47,221 nucleotides of DNA from Singulisphaera sp. GP187 (GTDB lineage Bacteria; Planctomycetota; Planctomycetia; Gemmatales; Gemmataceae). How positions within the stretch are numbered: the first letter of the stretch is position 1; the number at the start of each line of letters is the position of its first letter. Both the position numbers and the translations under genes were made by a program. A model generated the notes under the pieces. The model was not told the DNA's origin and searched no databases. It worked only from the letters and a program-made list of their open reading frames with translations. Positions 36,301 through 44,056 of the stretch are shown here, in pieces. The stretch spans positions 1 to 47,221 of the forward strand of contig CAMAUE010000024.1 of assembly GCA_945861245.1 (NCBI GenBank), given 5' to 3'.

Positions 36301-38240
36301 ACGGCAAGTCGAAAACCCGCGAGACGTTTCGCGATTGGCCTCCGCCCTACGAAGCGTCGGTGACTTTGAGCGAGACGGAATTCGTCTCGCGGGGTAAAGT
36401 GCCGGTCACGTTCCACGCATTGTATCGCGGGCAGCACAAACAAACGGAACTCACGGTCGATCGCCCGCCGCCCAGCGTGATTGTGAGACACACGCCAGGC
36501 CCCGAGAAGGTTGGCTTTGCCGTGCGGATGGACAAAGTCGATTACGGCGCGATCAACATCGTGCTCGACAATTCGGGCAGCATGAGACGATTGCATCCCA
36601 AGAAAGACAAGGATCGTGATGCCGGGCCGGGCGAGGATTCGCGTTATTCCTACGCGCTCAAGGCCCTCAGGCAGGTGCTCGACAAAACGCTGCCGGAGGA
36701 AACGTTTCTCAGTATTAGCGTATTCGGCGGAAAGATCACCGAGCCGAACTTCGTCGAACCGCCGAACAATCCGTCAGGCAAGCCGTATCAGCGTTGGCAG
36801 AGAGGTCGGCTGAACAACCTGATCGCCGATCTGGAAACGCGATCGCTGAACAACTATTCGCCGATCACCAAGGCCATCATCAAAAGCCTTGACGAAGGCT
36901 TCCCGCCACGATTCGAAAATCCGAAGCTCATCGTTGTCCTGACGGACGGGATGGACAACTATTCGTTTGATCGTGAGGCGCCGAATAACACGGCTGCTCG
37001 AGATCGAAATACGGTCGAGGTCGCGGCGGCACTCGAGAAAATGCGGAAACGTCATCCAGATACCGACGTGGTTCTGGTCTGTTTCATCGATAAGGACGAC
37101 GAGGAATACCCGTTCGCGAAAAAACAGTTTCGGCCTATCGGTGATGAGAACGTCATTTTTGAGTCCGATGGAGCGAAGCTCGCCAAGGTCATTCAAGACC
37201 GCATCGTTCGCCCGCGTGTGAGGCTGCAACACAACGGTATCGACGCCAAAGGTTTTGACGATGGTCGAGAAGTGAATTTCAAAAGTGATGCCGTCCTCGC
37301 CTGGCGGCCAGCGCTCGAGCGTAACGACTATCAGGCCAGCATTCGCGATAGCTCCGGGCCCGAGACCGACGTGCGGATGTCGCCGGGGCATAATATCTTC
37401 TCGATCCTCAAACGCACCGAGAACAAATTCCTATTCGAGCGTGGTATCCTTGGCCTCCAACCGGAAGTCGAGCGCAATAGCGCCTTGAAACAGCAAAAGC
37501 GTGATTGGCTCGTCACGCTCATGAATAATCAACATCCTGTTGGGACCGACTCGCGCAGCCAGCTCATCAGTTTCGAGAAAACGTCCGATCTTGGCAAGCT
37601 TCGCCAAATCCCGCCGGGCTTCGTTTGGCTAGAGGTTGAAACGCAGGCCGGCAACAAGGTCGAACAAACCGTGGAATGGGGCAGCGACGTCGTCGTGCCT
37701 GCGCCAAGCTATGTCGTGGATGTCGCCAATTGGCCCGCAGGCCACCCCAAGCTGACGGCCTGGTTTTGGCCACGACCGTGGGAGGATCTGCTCGACAACG
37801 TGAAGCCGGTAATCGACAAACGCTTCCATATCAAGAAGTTCACGAGTCACCCCGATGACCTCATCGAGGGCATGCGTTGGGAAAATCGTCGCGTCAGCGT
37901 GATGACGCCCAAAGGCCCTGTCGAAATGCAAAAGGATTGCCTGGTCATTCGCACTCGCTACCTTGACGGCAAGCCGGTGTACGTCGGCCTGAAAGAGAAA
38001 AATGATCGCCAGCGCGTCGGCAGCGAACATCGGTTTTATGAGCGTGCAGGCAAAGGCACGGCATGCTTCTATGACCTACCCGTGGCGCTCGAGGAGGTCG
38101 ATATCGTCGTGATCCCCATTGCCCGATTCAAGGAAGCCGCCGTCCAGGCCGAGGCCAAAGTAGAGTTCACGCCGAGCGAGTCGATCGCAATCCCCAATAT
38201 CTTCCGCAACGCGATCATCGAGGCCATCCATGGCAAGTGA
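33312..38240 (+). CDS. Membrane-anchored caspase-vWA protein of the T6SS locus (about 1,642 aa)
   Basis: A basic N terminus is followed by one membrane segment (about 46-66), so the bulk is predicted outside the cytoplasm. Residues 70-335 form a peptidase C14 (caspase-like) domain: the catalytic His164 in YVSAHGY, the catalytic Cys218 in VILDVCHAQS, and a downstream CSTSPGQVSWSS segment. A long helical region follows (about 375-960). A von Willebrand A domain lies at about 1080-1290, with a MIDAS site: Asp1086, Ser1088 and Ser1090 in DNSGSM, and Asp1212 in LTDGMD. The last 350 residues are beta-rich and unassigned. I chose ATG 33312 because GAAGGCG lies 7 bases upstream; a GTG at 33246 would lie in the repeat. 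The 3' end overlaps the next gene by 11 bp. Substrate and trigger are unknown. Confidence 0.88.
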   Translation: MPEARKPDWRNADAKASESTESRSWKAKGEEKPGSKMPSRRFRRRAIVLTCVIGLAIGIGILLSYIKGTRPACLVVIGSGFEHNLLLPHNIHGWNGGVEILKSITDEEETALVSWFRDLFSQRSGIRRTRTVALTDWSETWREISHRINAGDAKEQVILYVSAHGYADENEAYLLRDTLDIKSAEDFLASRVPFSALLSSLKKDVSEEKAIVVILDVCHAQSHWPIGMLQNDFVARLQKKYTDEINGMENLTVICSTSPGQVSWSSDERHMSIFADYVSKGLRGEDKEADESVTASGLFDYVKKHVNEWAKVNRAREQVPIRIGGASDPELVRIVKPPVKKSPDLLQKDDAKKTDPKKDEPIQANPGAKFNPNDLRSTWNAWMMLKKHYAPQVYSPHYWRLYQETLLRYEQLLRAGDPSRKAVALKKKLDLLENEIKTNKGLDKAFECLGNSFPLPHVLGFRPQADFTTKELQVVLTQFKANAKAFKAFTAKSDLERRYWQSRLSRMTLNMQLNTKDFDHESIHHDLKKIQVELDVPQRAAEVHFVKMLQDVDPELAKQRDLIKLALRVRMLAEEAALGLAGESDMSELYAETIFKRMQKQLESIDTIRREGEDRLFGDPKSQSAAARDKLTQAQSGYAKILAEAGQLRKALALRDDLAAELPFYGTALASLPGVDNQSKATIETLRTKAESLGASLAKLTKFIDRADGAPPKLKAIEDDLAYVRDQVRMLSETLRGLGADLQKNWHALDGVLRAPPMAATDKDVDLRIALLVKLRDTSTNLDSGKFREPQTEKPEATVEIQRKLLRGTLKTYEDQIQGAEPRNVDDKVRELYFDQFRKTVDNLGDAENESALQSAVEHSRVLLGYQADQLIDPHRERINPAKRLRHLRTYHLLLGLARRTLDDHWFDPSAKDEPTYFVPVAQAYLASAAKILEPKDAKLIKERDDLKRRLVPAGLTVSGAASRYWTSEISYPLTCTVNAEAGVPAGLPTVWFEVPNGKSKTRETFRDWPPPYEASVTLSETEFVSRGKVPVTFHALYRGQHKQTELTVDRPPPSVIVRHTPGPEKVGFAVRMDKVDYGAINIVLDNSGSMRRLHPKKDKDRDAGPGEDSRYSYALKALRQVLDKTLPEETFLSISVFGGKITEPNFVEPPNNPSGKPYQRWQRGRLNNLIADLETRSLNNYSPITKAIIKSLDEGFPPRFENPKLIVVLTDGMDNYSFDREAPNNTAARDRNTVEVAAALEKMRKRHPDTDVVLVCFIDKDDEEYPFAKKQFRPIGDENVIFESDGAKLAKVIQDRIVRPRVRLQHNGIDAKGFDDGREVNFKSDAVLAWRPALERNDYQASIRDSSGPETDVRMSPGHNIFSILKRTENKFLFERGILGLQPEVERNSALKQQKRDWLVTLMNNQHPVGTDSRSQLISFEKTSDLGKLRQIPPGFVWLEVETQAGNKVEQTVEWGSDVVVPAPSYVVDVANWPAGHPKLTAWFWPRPWEDLLDNVKPVIDKRFHIKKFTSHPDDLIEGMRWENRRVSVMTPKGPVEMQKDCLVIRTRYLDGKPVYVGLKEKNDRQRVGSEHRFYERAGKGTACFYDLPVALEEVDIVVIPIARFKEAAVQAEAKVEFTPSESIAIPNIFRNAIIEAIHGK

Positions 38241-40851
38241 CAATGACAGTCCCGCGCAGTTACCCGTGCAGATGCCCACACAAGCCTCCGCTCAGGAACC
38301 GGTTCAGGAACCCGACGCCGCACGCCGAGCTTGGCAGGGCAACGCCGCCAAGGGCAGTGCGAAAGCACGCGGCACACGGCAGCGCAAGAAAGTCCTTATC
38401 TTCGCCGCCGTACTGTCCGCCTTGCTGACTTTGGTCGTCGTGCTGATCCAGTACATTGATTTCCCGACGGTGTCGCCGGCTTTCCTCACGATTAACGTCG
38501 CCGAGCACAATCACAAACATTTCCCGCTGCAGGCGTTTGCGCGAGCCGACAGTGAATTACTCATGCAGCATTTCGGGGACGGCAAGAAAAAAGAAGCCGT
38601 CACCCGAAGCAAAGAGCTATTGCTCAATGAACTGAACGGCCTAAAGGATCGCTCGACCGATCCGCTGGTGATCCATCTTTCAGCAATCGCCTTGGTACGT
38701 GACGAGACCGTGTATCTTCTGCCCGCCGATGCCGAGCCTGACAGCGATGCCACCTGGCTGAATGTCGAACAGGTGCTGCACGCGGTCGAGAAATGCCCAG
38801 CCAAGCACAAGCTGCTCATTCTGGACCTTGCGCACGGGTTAATCGATCCGCGTCTGGGTGTTCATGCGGATCGCGTCGCGGCAACGCTCGAAGCCCACCT
38901 GCAAAAATCCGAACCCTCCTTCCTCGTGCTATGCCCTTGCTCGGCTGGGCAATCGTCGTTGACTTCCGAGGTGCTGCGTTCCTCGGTTTTTGCGTATTAC
39001 CTCGACCAAGGACTTCTCGGCGAGGCCGACGCCGACAAGGGCGGCGGCATCTCCGTTCGCGAACTCGTCGAGTTCATACAGCCGAGAGTCGATCGTTGGG
39101 CACGAAATAACCGCGGTGTCATGCAGAAGCCTCGATTGTTCGGCAAAGGTGTCAATTTCATCGTCGCTCCGCTGGGTAGGACGGCATCCGAGAAGAAGGC
39201 CCCTGCCGCGCCGGATGCTTATCCCTCAGCGATTTTGGATGCCTGGAAGAAACACGACGAGGCATGGAATCGCGATGCCTTCCGTCAGGCACCGCGGCGT
39301 TTCCTGCAACTCGAAGCGAATCTATTGCGTGACGAGTCGCGCTGGCGTGGCGGCGGCGCCGGGAAAGCGGTGCTCGATCAGGAAACCCGCAATCTGCTCG
39401 ACGAAGTAGGCAAACTGGTGGCGGTGCCGGCGCCGGCGTCACGGCTACTTTCCGTCGTCGGTGTCAAAGACAACACAGCCGTGACGAAGTCCGTGGTCAA
39501 TGCTTTTCTCAGGGCGGTTGATGTCAAGAAAGCACTGGAAGAGATCACGAGCTTGCTGCTCAAGGACAAAAATGTCGACTACCCGCAACACGTTCGGATC
39601 GTCGTCGATGCCGTCAGTCAGCTTGCGGAATTGAAGCAAAACGATCTCATGTTGGCGCAAGCGGTGCTCGCCGGTCTGACTGGCAAAGAGCAGTTTGTCG
39701 AAGTGATTTATCTCGAACGGCTCGTTCGGTTCGCCAAGGATGAATTTCCCGAGACGTTTCAGAAGGCCAACGTCGAGGTGCTTTGGCGAACGATGCGCGA
39801 ACGTGAAGCCGCCCTGGCCGCTTCCGCTGCGGAGCCGGAACTTCTGCCGTGGGTTGCGCTGTCACTGGAAACAGCCGACAAGCAACGCCGAGTCGCCGAA
39901 GGCAAGCTGCTGTGGGAGCGCCCGCCAATTTGGCCCGAGGCGATCCGCGAACTGAAAGCGAGCGGCGAAGTGTATGACAAAGTACGAAAGACCCTCGAAG
40001 GGATGCAGTCCGGCAGTTTGGCATTGAATCGAGCGTTGGCCGACCTTCCGGCGTATCCGCGCATTGTCGGAGACGGTCCGGACGCCGATCCGTATGCCGA
40101 ACAGCTTTGGTTCAAAGCGATCGACGAGGCTGTTTACTTGCAAAAATACCTCGCCGCTGCACCGGATGCCCAAACCCTTGTTGAGGCGAAGCTCGACACG
40201 CATGGCCGCGACCTGCAACAGCATCTCGACGAGCTTGCGAAATCGATCCGCGTGCGCATCCAGAGCATCGAGGATTTTGAGACGCCGACGGCTCAACGAC
40301 GAATACGCGGCTTGCTGCAAAGCCCTCGAATAAAGGCCGTCGAACGCGCTGATTTGACCAGGAAGGTGCGGCAGGCGGCGGCGAAACTCCATGACGCCAC
40401 GGAGACCAGCGACCAACTGGTGGCGAAAACGGGCGAGGGCAACTCATGCACGGTGCGTGCCGAGATGTCGATAGCGCTGCTACGCCTAACCGGAATCGAA
40501 CCGGACGGTCCCGAGTTTCTTCTGCCGACCCGAAAAGAACTTCCAGGCCGCGGGTTGCGCGAAAAAATATTGCACCACCTCTGGGGCACTGAAGGGCTTG
40601 TTAAACGCCTGCGTGAGGCGACTCCCGATCGGCGGGGCCACGCTTTGAGCTGCTTTGCGTCTCCCTGGGATCCCGGCGCGAAAGACGACGACCCCACGCG
40701 GCGATGGCAGGCGACACTAGTCGACGAACACCTGCAATGGCTCCGGGGGCAATACGAATTGGAAGGCCGCGAAGCCGGTCCACGCAACCGAAAGGCGGAT
40801 GACCCGCGCGACCAGGCAATCCGCGAATTCTACCGTGACGCCGCCCAATAA
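38230..40851 (+). CDS. Membrane-anchored pseudocaspase paralogue (873 aa)
   Basis: The layout mirrors the first part of the preceding gene: a basic N terminus, one membrane segment (about 55-77), a caspase-fold domain (about 83-315) and a helical C-terminal region. The catalytic dyad is lost. Where the neighbour has SAHGY this protein has SAIAL, with Ile153 at the His position; where it has LDVCH this one has LDLAH, with Ala201 at the Cys position. The fold is otherwise kept, including CPCSAGQSS and KGGGISVRELVEFIQ, and the segment ILDAWKKHDEAWNRDAFRQA resembles the neighbour's post-caspase region. The start overlaps the previous stop by 11 bp with GAGG upstream, so the two are translationally coupled and presumably made in a fixed ratio. 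Likely a partner or regulator of the active caspase; this is inference. Confidence 0.85.
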   Translation: MASDNDSPAQLPVQMPTQASAQEPVQEPDAARRAWQGNAAKGSAKARGTRQRKKVLIFAAVLSALLTLVVVLIQYIDFPTVSPAFLTINVAEHNHKHFPLQAFARADSELLMQHFGDGKKKEAVTRSKELLLNELNGLKDRSTDPLVIHLSAIALVRDETVYLLPADAEPDSDATWLNVEQVLHAVEKCPAKHKLLILDLAHGLIDPRLGVHADRVAATLEAHLQKSEPSFLVLCPCSAGQSSLTSEVLRSSVFAYYLDQGLLGEADADKGGGISVRELVEFIQPRVDRWARNNRGVMQKPRLFGKGVNFIVAPLGRTASEKKAPAAPDAYPSAILDAWKKHDEAWNRDAFRQAPRRFLQLEANLLRDESRWRGGGAGKAVLDQETRNLLDEVGKLVAVPAPASRLLSVVGVKDNTAVTKSVVNAFLRAVDVKKALEEITSLLLKDKNVDYPQHVRIVVDAVSQLAELKQNDLMLAQAVLAGLTGKEQFVEVIYLERLVRFAKDEFPETFQKANVEVLWRTMREREAALAASAAEPELLPWVALSLETADKQRRVAEGKLLWERPPIWPEAIRELKASGEVYDKVRKTLEGMQSGSLALNRALADLPAYPRIVGDGPDADPYAEQLWFKAIDEAVYLQKYLAAAPDAQTLVEAKLDTHGRDLQQHLDELAKSIRVRIQSIEDFETPTAQRRIRGLLQSPRIKAVERADLTRKVRQAAAKLHDATETSDQLVAKTGEGNSCTVRAEMSIALLRLTGIEPDGPEFLLPTRKELPGRGLREKILHHLWGTEGLVKRLREATPDRRGHALSCFASPWDPGAKDDDPTRRWQATLVDEHLQWLRGQYELEGREAGPRNRKADDPRDQAIREFYRDAAQ

Positions 40852-40974
40852 CTGCAGATTCAACGCGGCTCGGACCAAGCGTCAATCCTGCTCGCGCGGA
40901 GTATAATTCGGGAGTCCTCTTGCATCCGGTGGCGGATCATGGTTTATTGCGGTAATCGTTAACCATGAAACCAC

Positions 40975-41060
40975 CGACAAAAGTCGCTTTACGAGCCGGA
41001 AGCGTAAGCGACGGACTGGAGAAATCCGTCGCTTACGCTTCCGGCTCGTACTTTTGTCGG
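40975..41060. repeat. Inverted repeat, GGAAGCGTAAGCGACGG family
   Basis: Inner arms 40990-41015 and 41025-41050 (26 bp, core GAGCCGGAAGCGTAAGCG) are complementary, with a 9-nt loop. Outside them CCGACAAAAGT (from 40975) pairs with ACTTTTGTCGG (to 41060), extending the stem after a short asymmetric bulge. It lies between the pseudocaspase gene and the next rightward gene. Confidence 0.85.
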
Positions 41061-41126
41061 CGGCGTCAACCATGAAGCGATTTTGTAGCTGATGTCCTAT
41101 CTGACCCCTGTTTGTGAGGAATTTCG

Positions 41127-42995
41127 ATGAACAGCAATCGACGGAGCGGTTTCTTTCTTTTCTCGATCGGCCTCATCACCTTGGCGTGGATGGTGCAATC
41201 GGTGTCGGGGCAACCCAAGATCCCACAAACGCCTCAGATCATTGTGATCAGCATCAACAATGCCGCGACGGGCAAGGGTGCCGAGGTCAGGGAGGTTGAT
41301 CTGCGTCCCCACACGCCGACTGAACTCGGTTTCGATCTCCGCAACAACGCCGGCGAAGTGCTTGGCGATGTGACGGTAAAGGTCGTGCAAGTCGGGAACG
41401 GCCAGCAGCGAGTCCTTGCGGAGACGACGATACCGAAGCTCGAACCGAGCCCGGAAAACGCCAAGGGATTGGTCTTGCAATTGTTCGACAAGGTCAAAGG
41501 CGCACCGGAGAAACTGGACTTGACCGGTACGCCGCCCTTTACGCTTCAAATTCACGTTCAAGCCAAGAACCTGGCCCTCATCAAGCGTGAACTGAAACTC
41601 GTTATTCGTGAGCCAAAAGACTATCTTTCGCCGACGGTCAAGTTCAATCCCAGCGAAAATGCGCTAAGTGTCGAAGTAGAGCCTAAAGAAGGACGGACCT
41701 TTATCGGGCAGCATCTTCTGCCGGTGCAGTTGATTCTCGGCCCCGACGTTCGGCCGACAAAAAAGGGCATCTTCAAGCAAACCCTGACCAGGCCCAATCA
41801 GAGGCTGTCCCTGGCCGCCGATGAGATCGCTTTCGAGCGGATGCTCACGGAGGGTGATGTGTATTTGAAGGTCGATGGCTACGATCGTGCGTTTACCTAC
41901 CCGATCAAGGAGAATGCCAGCGGGGCGATCGAGGCGCGTCCCGGTGGCGAGATCCGCGTGCGCATCAGCGTCCCGCGCTACGCCAGGCCCAACGCCAAAT
42001 TCGAGGTGCCTCTGGAAATCGACGGCCCGCTGAGCGCGGATTACAAAGTGCGCGTCGGCCTGGACCGGACCGGCGATACCGATGACCCCCAGGGTACGGA
42101 CCTTTTGGAATTCGTTGGACTGCGCCAACAAAACGTAAGTCTGAGTATTTCCAAGGAAGGGAAATTGGTCTGCCAGGCCGACGTTCGCGATTGGCAGGCG
42201 CAGTTTGACACGGGTGATATCTTTAGCCGCACGGTCAAGATCCGCGTCAACATCATCAAGGACAAAGAAAAAGTAAAGCTGGCGGTTGCCCAGGAATCAC
42301 GCCCGCTTGTGGCGCGAATGGAAACTGACGACCGCGAAAAAGAGATCAAAAGCATTTTCGCTCAGGTGACGTTAGACGAATCGGCCCCGGAAGGTCTCAA
42401 ACTTGACCTCCCCAAGGAAGCGAGCGCCGGTGAGCCTTTGGAGATTCGTGCTAGCATCAAGGATCGCAAATCATCGCAAGCGCCGATCGCACGGGTGACT
42501 GTTTTCCGCGGAAAAGCGCCGAAGGATGACAAGGAAGAGATCAAGGCCGATGATATCCTCGCTGTAGAGAACGTTATCGATCCAAAATTGAAAGCCTGGA
42601 AGTTCACGCTTCCGCCACAGGAGAAAGCCGAACCGATTAATTTGTCTGTGCAATTCATCACGCAGACCGGTGTGAAGGCGACGATCACCGATATGCTGAC
42701 TCTCAGGTCCGGTGGCGAGACGAAGAAGCTATTTACGATCAAAGGCACGGTATTACGCGGATCGCTTGGCCAACCCAGCCTGAAAGTCACCCTGTTGGAC
42801 GGTAAGAAGAACGTGAAAGGCACCGCGAAGACCAACAACAAAGGTGCGTTCGTATTCGAGAACGTTGAACCGGGGACGTACACCGTCGCGTGTGCCGTGA
42901 GTGTGCAGAACCTCGTCGGCGTGAGCCAGCCGATCAATGTTCCAGACCAGAAAAAGAAAGAACTCGATGTGACCGTTTCGCTTTTGACGAAATGA
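41127..42995 (+). CDS. Secreted protein with C-terminal carboxypeptidase-regulatory-like domain (622 aa)
   Basis: A Sec signal peptide is visible (hydrophobic FFLFSIGLITLAWM, cleavage probably near VSGQ at about 30). The main body appears beta-rich, with several Ig-like stretches and many charged residues, but no named domain that I recognise. The last 90 residues resemble CarboxypepD_reg/Cna-B-type beta-sandwich domains: FTIKGTVLRG, KGTAKTNNKGAFVFENVEPG and TYTVACAVSV. Such domains mediate structural or binding functions on exported proteins. GAGGAA precedes the ATG. Its place between the caspase-fold pair and impE suggests a link to the secretion locus, though no known T6SS component looks like it. 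Confidence 0.8.
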   Translation: MNSNRRSGFFLFSIGLITLAWMVQSVSGQPKIPQTPQIIVISINNAATGKGAEVREVDLRPHTPTELGFDLRNNAGEVLGDVTVKVVQVGNGQQRVLAETTIPKLEPSPENAKGLVLQLFDKVKGAPEKLDLTGTPPFTLQIHVQAKNLALIKRELKLVIREPKDYLSPTVKFNPSENALSVEVEPKEGRTFIGQHLLPVQLILGPDVRPTKKGIFKQTLTRPNQRLSLAADEIAFERMLTEGDVYLKVDGYDRAFTYPIKENASGAIEARPGGEIRVRISVPRYARPNAKFEVPLEIDGPLSADYKVRVGLDRTGDTDDPQGTDLLEFVGLRQQNVSLSISKEGKLVCQADVRDWQAQFDTGDIFSRTVKIRVNIIKDKEKVKLAVAQESRPLVARMETDDREKEIKSIFAQVTLDESAPEGLKLDLPKEASAGEPLEIRASIKDRKSSQAPIARVTVFRGKAPKDDKEEIKADDILAVENVIDPKLKAWKFTLPPQEKAEPINLSVQFITQTGVKATITDMLTLRSGGETKKLFTIKGTVLRGSLGQPSLKVTLLDGKKNVKGTAKTNNKGAFVFENVEPGTYTVACAVSVQNLVGVSQPINVPDQKKKELDVTVSLLTK

Positions 42996-43058
42996 AAAAA
43001 ACGCTGTCCGGTTTCGCGGGAGATGGGCCATATCACTTATGTATGACGAGCGGGTCTG

Positions 43059-43127
43059 CTACTTCCGAGCCGGAGCGCCAGCGAAGGGCACCATTGGCCC
43101 TTCGCTGGCGCTCCGGCTCGGAAGTAG
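43059..43127. repeat. Hairpin with 31-bp perfect arms
   Basis: Arms 43059-43089 and 43097-43127 are perfect complements with a 7-nt loop; the core is AGCCGGAGCGCCAGCGAAGG. It lies between the secreted-protein gene and impE, both rightward. A diverged half copy is at 11619-11658. Confidence 0.92.
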
Positions 43128-43154
43128 CAAGTCTTTCCGCGAAAGGACCAAACG

Positions 43155-43946
43155 ATGACCGCGCACGATTCTTATCAGCAAGGCAGGCTGCGCGAGGCGG
43201 TTACCGCGGCATTGGACGACGTAAAACGGAGTCCCGCCGATGTCGCCAAGCGTGGTTTCCTGGCGGAGTTGCTTTGTCTTTCGGGCGACCTGGAACGTGC
43301 GGACCGCCAACTCGACGCCGCCGGCGAACCCGATCCGGAAACGCTGGTCGAGATCACCCTGTTTCGACAATTGATCCGCGCGGAGATAGCACGGCAGGAG
43401 TTCTTCACGCGGGGCCGGTTGCCGGAGTTTCTCAACAAAGACATCACGCCCGATTTGCGTTTGCACCTAGAGGCAGCGATTCTAGTGCGGGATGGAAGGT
43501 TCGCTGAAGCCGCCAGCGTGCTCGCGCAGGCAAATGAGCAGCGGCCGAAATTCGCGGGCACCTGCAACGGTAAGCCGTTTGAAGATATTTGCGATCTCGA
43601 CGATCTGACATCGTCATTTTTCGAAGTCTTGAGCAGTTCGGGCGCCTATTACTGGATTCCCTTTACCCGAGTCGAATCGCTGGAATTTGGCGAGTGGACG
43701 CGCCCGCGCGACTTACTTTGGCGGCGAGCCCAGATGATCGTCCGCGACGGCCCCGATGCCGACGTGTATCTGCCGGTTGTATACGCTGGGTCGGCTGCTG
43801 ATCCTGACGATCAGATTCGGCTCGGCCGGGCGACGGAATGGCGCGGCAGTGCAGGCGCTCCAATGCGTGGCGTTGGCCAGCGTGTCTTTCTGATCGACGA
43901 GGACGACTGCCCGATTCTCGATTTGAAAAAGCTAACGTTCGATTAG
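43155..43946 (+). CDS. impE: T6SS accessory protein ImpE/TagJ (263 aa)
   Basis: ImpE (TagJ) is an accessory T6SS protein; in some systems TagJ binds the sheath protein TssB and assists sheath handling. The family signature is visible in order: an N-terminal TPR-like helical part (QQGRLREAVTAALDDVKRSP, LAELLCLSGDLERADRQL), FFTRGRLPEFL, NEQRPKFAGTCNGKPFEDI, DDLTSSFFEVLSSSGAYYWI and RPRDLLWRRAQM near residue 190. Length is normal. AAAGGA lies 7 bp upstream of the ATG. It is followed by vgrG after 110 bp containing a GC-rich hairpin. Its presence implies that tssB/tssC exist elsewhere in this genome. Confidence 0.93.
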   Translation: MTAHDSYQQGRLREAVTAALDDVKRSPADVAKRGFLAELLCLSGDLERADRQLDAAGEPDPETLVEITLFRQLIRAEIARQEFFTRGRLPEFLNKDITPDLRLHLEAAILVRDGRFAEAASVLAQANEQRPKFAGTCNGKPFEDICDLDDLTSSFFEVLSSSGAYYWIPFTRVESLEFGEWTRPRDLLWRRAQMIVRDGPDADVYLPVVYAGSAADPDDQIRLGRATEWRGSAGAPMRGVGQRVFLIDEDDCPILDLKKLTFD

Positions 43947-43950
43947 CCGG

Positions 43951-44011
43951 TTTCCGCTTGCGGATTAGCGCTCAACTTGGGATCATCCGAGCGCTAAGCC
44001 GCAAGCGGAAA
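43951..44011. repeat. GCTTGCGG-family hairpin between impE and vgrG
   Basis: Arms 43951-43973 and 43989-44011 (23 bp) with one mismatch and a 15-nt loop. It starts 4 bp after the impE stop, between two rightward genes. Confidence 0.85.
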
Positions 44012-44056
44012 TACAAAATCGGGAAGCGAATGTGAATCACCCAACAGGAGCGAGGC

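Noticed and set aside
33312-40851. The two giant proteins as TssM and TssL
   Set aside because: They have a single N-terminal membrane segment and caspase-fold domains; neither shows the IcmF or DotU motifs, so a direct TssM/TssL assignment is not supported.
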